Shown: positions 60,049 to 64,000 of the stretch, piece by piece
How the letters are laid out: the number at the start of each line of letters is the position of its first letter
Position numbering within the stretch: the stretch's first letter is position 1
Source of the DNA: an uncultured Pelagibacteraceae bacterium
GTDB taxonomy: Bacteria; Pseudomonadota; Alphaproteobacteria; Pelagibacterales; Pelagibacteraceae
Length of the DNA: 64,000 nt
Assembly: GCA_902560075.1 (NCBI GenBank)
Contig: CACEKE010000003.1
Coordinates: 62,001-126,000 of the forward strand
Reading direction: 5' to 3'
Made by a program: the position numbers and the translations under genes
The notes under the pieces: generated by a model
Told to the model about the DNA's origin: nothing
Database searches by the model: none
Seen by the model: the letters and a program-made list of their open reading frames with translations, nothing else

Positions 60049-61073
60049 GGATTGGGATATTTTCTTTGAATTGAGTTAATTTCATTTATTACATCTTTAT
60101 GTAAATTTACTTTTACACTTTCTATATTTGTTTTCAACTGATCCATAGTAGTCGCACCAATTATTACACTTGTCATAAAGTCTTGAATCTCGCAAAATTT
60201 AATAGACATTTGACTCATATCTAAATTATATTTTTTACTAATTTGATAATATTCCTCTACTGCGTTCTCAGATTGTGGTTTTCTATATCTTCCCCAAAAT
60301 TCATAGTCCCTCTCAATTCTTGATCCTTTAGGCATCGCACCATTTCTATACTTACCACTTAAATAACCACTTGCTAAAGGAGAATAAGACAAACAACCAA
60401 TTTGTTCTCTAATCGATACCTCAGCAAGCCCGACCTCATAGGATCTATTAAGTAAACTATAAGGATTTTGAATAGACATCATTCGTGGTAAATTTTTATC
60501 CTTTGATAAATGCACATAGTTCATCACTCCCCAAGGTGTCTCATTAGATAAACCGACATATCTAATTTTTCCCTCATCAATATATTTTTGCAAATGATTA
60601 AGCACATCTTCAAATTGACTCCATTCACTTTCTTTATGTATGTACCCAAGTTTTCCAAAATTATTTACGTTCCTCTCAGGCCAATGTAATTGATATAAAT
60701 CTATATATTCTGTTTTTAATCTTTTAAGACTATTATTAAGAGCACTTTCAAGATTTTTTCCAACAAAACTATTTTCGCCATTTCTAAGATAATCTCTCGA
60801 AGGTCCAGCAACTTTTGTTGCAAGCACAACTTCATTTCTTTTTTTTGATTTAGAAAACCAATTACCTATAATTTCCTCTGTTAATCCATAAGTATTTTTT
60901 TTTGGTGGTACGGAATAAAGCTCTGCCGTATCCCAAAAATTAACACCGTTTTCTAAGGCATAATTCATTTGTTGAAAAGCATCTTCTTGGCTATTTTGCT
61001 CTCCCCAGGTCATTGTACCGAGACAAATTGTGCTAACATTTAGTTCAGTATTTCCTAATTTTTTGTAATTCAT
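60039..61073 (-). CDS. Aldo/keto reductase (Tas-like)
   Basis: YKKLGNTELNVSTICLGTMTWGEQNS, NFWDTAELY, IDLYQLHWPER. Confidence 0.94.
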   Translation of the reverse strand: MNYKKLGNTELNVSTICLGTMTWGEQNSQEDAFQQMNYALENGVNFWDTAELYSVPPKKNTYGLTEEIIGNWFSKSKKRNEVVLATKVAGPSRDYLRNGENSFVGKNLESALNNSLKRLKTEYIDLYQLHWPERNVNNFGKLGYIHKESEWSQFEDVLNHLQKYIDEGKIRYVGLSNETPWGVMNYVHLSKDKNLPRMMSIQNPYSLLNRSYEVGLAEVSIREQIGCLSYSPLASGYLSGKYRNGAMPKGSRIERDYEFWGRYRKPQSENAVEEYYQISKKYNLDMSQMSIKFCEIQDFMTSVIIGATTMDQLKTNIESVKVNLHKDVINEINSIQRKYPNPCP

Positions 61074-61143
61074 AATTTTTTAATTAGCATTTGTTAGTGT
61101 TTGTCTGCTTGAAAATATATTAAAATATTACTATATATGTTTC

Positions 61144-61902
61144 ATGGAATTTAACAGAGATAATATTTTAAATAAAACAACAACTGCAAAAAAAGCTGTT
61201 GTGATGGACGAAGGCTTAAGAGCCTACATGCTTAAAGTCTATAATTATATGTCGACAGGAGTTTTGTTAACTGGAATAGTTGCGCTATTAACATTTAAAA
61301 TGTCAGTAGTGACTAGTACTGATGGTTCAATAGTTGGTCTTACAGAAATAGGTAACGCTATATACCTATCGGGTCTTAAATGGATTATAATGTTGGCGCC
61401 ATTAGGTATTGTGCTTTATATGAGCTTTGGGATGAATAAAATGAGTGCATCAAAAGCTCAAACAACTTTCTGGGTGTTTGCTGGCTTAATGGGTTTATCT
61501 CTTTCCTCAATATTACTTGTTTACACAGGATTAAGTGTAACTAGAGTATTCTTTATCACTTCAGCAACTTTTGGAGCAATGAGTATTTATGGTTATACTA
61601 CTAAAAGAGATTTAACAAAATTTGGATCTTTCTTAATGATGGGTTTGATAGGAATTATAATTGCATCATTAGTAAATATTTTTTTAAAATCCTCAATGAT
61701 GTATTTTATTATCTCAATTTTAGGCGTTTTAATTTTTGTTGGCTTAACTGCTTATGATACACAAAAAATCAAAAACATGTACGCAGCATCAGATAGTGGT
61801 GAGTTGATGGGTAAGAAAGCAATAATGGGTGCTTTAACATTATACTTGGATTTTATAAACCTCTTTATAATGTTACTAAGATTATTCGGTCAAAGAAGAT
61901 AA
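61144..61902 (+). CDS. Bax inhibitor-1/YccA family membrane protein
   Basis: LKVYNYMSTGVLLTGIVA, TAYDTQKIKNMY, ALTLYLDFINLFIMLLRLFG. Confidence 0.95.
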   Translation: MEFNRDNILNKTTTAKKAVVMDEGLRAYMLKVYNYMSTGVLLTGIVALLTFKMSVVTSTDGSIVGLTEIGNAIYLSGLKWIIMLAPLGIVLYMSFGMNKMSASKAQTTFWVFAGLMGLSLSSILLVYTGLSVTRVFFITSATFGAMSIYGYTTKRDLTKFGSFLMMGLIGIIIASLVNIFLKSSMMYFIISILGVLIFVGLTAYDTQKIKNMYAASDSGELMGKKAIMGALTLYLDFINLFIMLLRLFGQRR

Positions 61903-62250
61903 TTATCTCTGAAGTTTTTTCCAATTTGTATTATTTAATAAGTTCTCAAGATTGTCTGAATTTCGATAAATAACACCTTTTGAATCTGTTATTAAGTATT
62001 TAAAATTTTTATTATTTGGTTTAAAATTTTTGCAAATTTTGTACATAGCATTTTCTGCTGTATTTTTAAAAACACTAAATCCAACTTGCTTAGCAGAAAT
62101 TGTTAATCCATAGTCTTTCCAAGATCCTTCCGAGACCATTTTAGCATAAAGATTTAATATGATTTTTAGCTCTTTTTTTTCAAAAAAATTTTTTTTTCTA
62201 TTTAAATCAAAATTATTATTGACTATAAGTTTTAAGTTAGTTTTCATCAA
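61903..62250 (-). CDS. DUF2794 family protein
   Basis: FFEKKELKIILNLYAKMVSEGSWKDYGL; C-terminal ITDSKGVIYRNSDNLENLL pattern. Confidence 0.8.
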   Translation of the reverse strand: MMKTNLKLIVNNNFDLNRKKNFFEKKELKIILNLYAKMVSEGSWKDYGLTISAKQVGFSVFKNTAENAMYKICKNFKPNNKNFKYLITDSKGVIYRNSDNLENLLNNTNWKKLQR

Positions 62251-62791
62251 TCTTATACTTGTTTATCAAACCTATTTGAAAAGCTGTAAATACAAAAGTT
62301 ATAGGTAACAATCCCCAGACTTTAAAATTAACCCAAAATTCCTCTGATTGAGTTCGCCATACGGCTTCGTTTAGAATAGCTAATCCAAAAAAGAAGTAAA
62401 TCCATCTATTTGTTAAAATCTTCCAACCTTCATCTTTAAGCGGTAAAGATTTACCTAAAAATTTTTTTAAAAGTGGTTCAGATGAAAAATATTTTCCAAA
62501 TATTAATACAAATCCAAATAAAATATTAACTACCGTGGGTTTAATATAAATAAATATAGGATTGTCAAAATAAATTGTTAATGCTCCAAAAAAAGTAATT
62601 AATATTCCTCCGATAAGGGGAATCATTGGAATTTTTTTTTCTAAGAACCAAATAATTACAACCGCTATCAATGTTGCAACTATAAATGGTGGTATGGCGA
62701 CTTTAAGATCTTTACCGCTATTATAATAAATACTAAAGAAAACCAATAACGGACCAAAGTCTGTGACAAATTTGATTAAAGATTTATTCAC
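62237..62791 (-). CDS. yciB: Inner membrane septation protein A family (YciB/IspZ)
   Basis: KFVTDFGPLLVFFSIYYNSGKDL, multi-TM, NEAVWRTQSEEFWVNFKVWGLLPITFVFTAFQ. Confidence 0.93.
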   Translation of the reverse strand: MNKSLIKFVTDFGPLLVFFSIYYNSGKDLKVAIPPFIVATLIAVVIIWFLEKKIPMIPLIGGILITFFGALTIYFDNPIFIYIKPTVVNILFGFVLIFGKYFSSEPLLKKFLGKSLPLKDEGWKILTNRWIYFFFGLAILNEAVWRTQSEEFWVNFKVWGLLPITFVFTAFQIGLINKYKIDEN

Positions 62792-62868
62792 ACTTCATAT
62801 TAACAGATTAAAAAAACAATCATATTTTTTTTTATTGATTTTTTTAAACAAATCCCCATACTAATATT

Positions 62869-63189
62869 GTGACTATTCAGAAAGCGAAATTTTCTATTGG
62901 TGATGTGGTAAAACACAGACATTTTGATTTCAGAGGCGTAATATATGATGTTGATTTTGAGTTTAATAATTCAGAGGAGTGGTATCAATCTATACCTAAA
63001 AATGTAAGACCAAGAAAGGATCAACCATTTTATCATTTGCTAGCAGAAAACGATGAAATCACATACGAGGCTTATGTCTCAGAACAAAATCTGTTGGTAG
63101 ATAACTCAGGTGAGCCTATAAAGCATCCTTTAATTAATGAAATATTCTCAGGTAAAAGAGGATCAAGTTATTTTAAACCCTCAAATTAA
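62869..63189 (+). CDS. hspQ: Heat shock protein HspQ (YccV-like hemimethylated DNA-binding domain), GTG start
   Basis: KFSIGDVVKHRHFDFRGVIYDVDFEF, QPFYHLLAENDEITYEAYVSEQNL. Confidence 0.93.
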   Translation: MTIQKAKFSIGDVVKHRHFDFRGVIYDVDFEFNNSEEWYQSIPKNVRPRKDQPFYHLLAENDEITYEAYVSEQNLLVDNSGEPIKHPLINEIFSGKRGSSYFKPSN

Positions 63190-63254
63190 AATAGGTCAAT
63201 TTTTCAACACATTTAACTCAAAACTTAGACATATCTAACTATTATAATCTAATC

Positions 63255-63316
63255 ATTCTGGCCAAGGATACAAACTTTCTTCCTTATTTATCTCCCTCTG
63301 TGTTCTTGGTCAGAAT
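63255..63316 (+). ncRNA. Candidate structured RNA (sRNA or ccmC leader) with pyrimidine-rich loop
   Basis: ATTCTGGCCAAG (63255-63266) pairs with CTTGGTCAGAAT (63305-63316), one G-U; loop ACTTTCTTCCTTATTTATCTCCCTCTG; TATAAT at 63243-63248. Confidence 0.45.
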
Positions 63317-63358
63317 TATATATAGAAAATATTTTCATAATGATTATGTATCTTTTAA

Positions 63359-64000
63359 ATGAATATTTTTTATAAAATCAATAATCTAAGCTTTAAGGCT
63401 CAAAAATACGTTTTTTTTCTTTTTATAATAGTTTTTTCTATAGGTATTGTTGAAGCCCTAGTGCTATCACCTGCAGATTATAAACAAAGTGATAGCGTTA
63501 GAATAATGTATGTTCACGTACCATCTGCATGGACATCAGTTGGTATATTTTCAGTGATAGCAATTTTATCTCTAGGTAACTTAATTTTTAAAAATAAATA
63601 TTTCTTAACAATTGCAAAAAGTTTAGCCCCGTCTGGTTTAATATTTAATATAATTGCTTTAGTTACAGGATCAATATGGGGCAGACCTACTTGGGGCACC
63701 TGGTGGGCGTGGGACGCAAGAATAACTTCTATGTTAGTACTGTGCATTTTTTATATTCTATACATTTTAAGTTGGAGGGTTTTTCAGAATAAAGAAAGTT
63801 TAAATAAAATTACTTCTGCAATATCAATCTTGGGCTTGATAAATTTACCTATTATTAAATTTTCTGTAGAGTGGTGGACAACGCTTCATCAACCCGCTTC
63901 AATTACTTTATCTGGATCTTCGATACATTCCTCAATGTTATTGCCATTATTTATAATGACTGCGGCATTTGTACTTTTTTCCGTTCTAATATTTTTGATG
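63359..64000 (+). CDS. ccmC: Heme exporter protein CcmC (3' end outside window)
   Basis: MYVHVPSAWTSVGIF, WGRPTWGTWWAWDARITSMLVLCIFYILY heme-handling WGxxWxWD motif, HQPASITLSG. Confidence 0.95.
   Translation, partial: MNIFYKINNLSFKAQKYVFFLFIIVFSIGIVEALVLSPADYKQSDSVRIMYVHVPSAWTSVGIFSVIAILSLGNLIFKNKYFLTIAKSLAPSGLIFNIIALVTGSIWGRPTWGTWWAWDARITSMLVLCIFYILYILSWRVFQNKESLNKITSAISILGLINLPIIKFSVEWWTTLHQPASITLSGSSIHSSMLLPLFIMTAAFVLFSVLIFLM

Noticed and set aside
63514-63747. 77-aa minus-strand ORF
   Set aside because: Antisense to ccmC, which is recognisable by its WGxxWxWD motif but missing from the ORF track because it runs off the edge.
1-64000. CRISPR arrays, IS elements, prophage, rRNA operons, toxin-antitoxin or defence islands
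   Set aside because: No regularly spaced repeats, transposases, phage structural genes, rRNA or defence-family motifs were found on reading the sequence and ORFs.

Overview
The window is a compact, very AT-rich, gene-dense bacterial chromosome segment. Protein content and gene order look alphaproteobacterial and closest to SAR11/Pelagibacterales; that assignment is inferred from recalled family and synteny knowledge, not from a search. It appears to include the replication-origin neighbourhood: parB-parA-rsmG-mnmG-mnmE, rho, hemJ-hemH-hemE, a non-coding AT-rich gap with DnaA-box-like motifs, then ppsR-maf-aroE-coaE-dnaQ. A perfect parS site lies inside rsmG and a near-match inside mnmG. Other content is mostly housekeeping: hslUV, hisBHAFE, malyl-CoA lyase with malate-CoA ligase, ftsK, tRNA-Gly, purH, rpe, an SSS transporter with acs, tsaD, hemCD, mscS, folD, argG and others. 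The most unusual stretch is about 51.8-58.3 kb. It holds a chain of five overlapping genes led by a photolyase of the FeS-BCP family that seems to have lost most Fe-S ligand cysteines, followed by DCC/DUF393, DUF2256, a DUF4174-like fusion and a CRTAC1-like FG-GAP/UnbV protein. Next come a fasciclin protein, a Cys-rich secreted protein, and a second photolyase whose FAD domain is N-terminal and which has an extra C-terminal alpha/beta-like domain (possible circular permutation). Other items of note are a poly-lysine extension on acetyl-CoA synthetase, divergent genes sharing overlapping start codons, a candidate pyrimidine-rich sRNA or leader upstream of ccmC, and several hairpins and small ORFs missing from the ORF track. 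No CRISPR arrays, rRNA genes, IS elements or prophage were seen.
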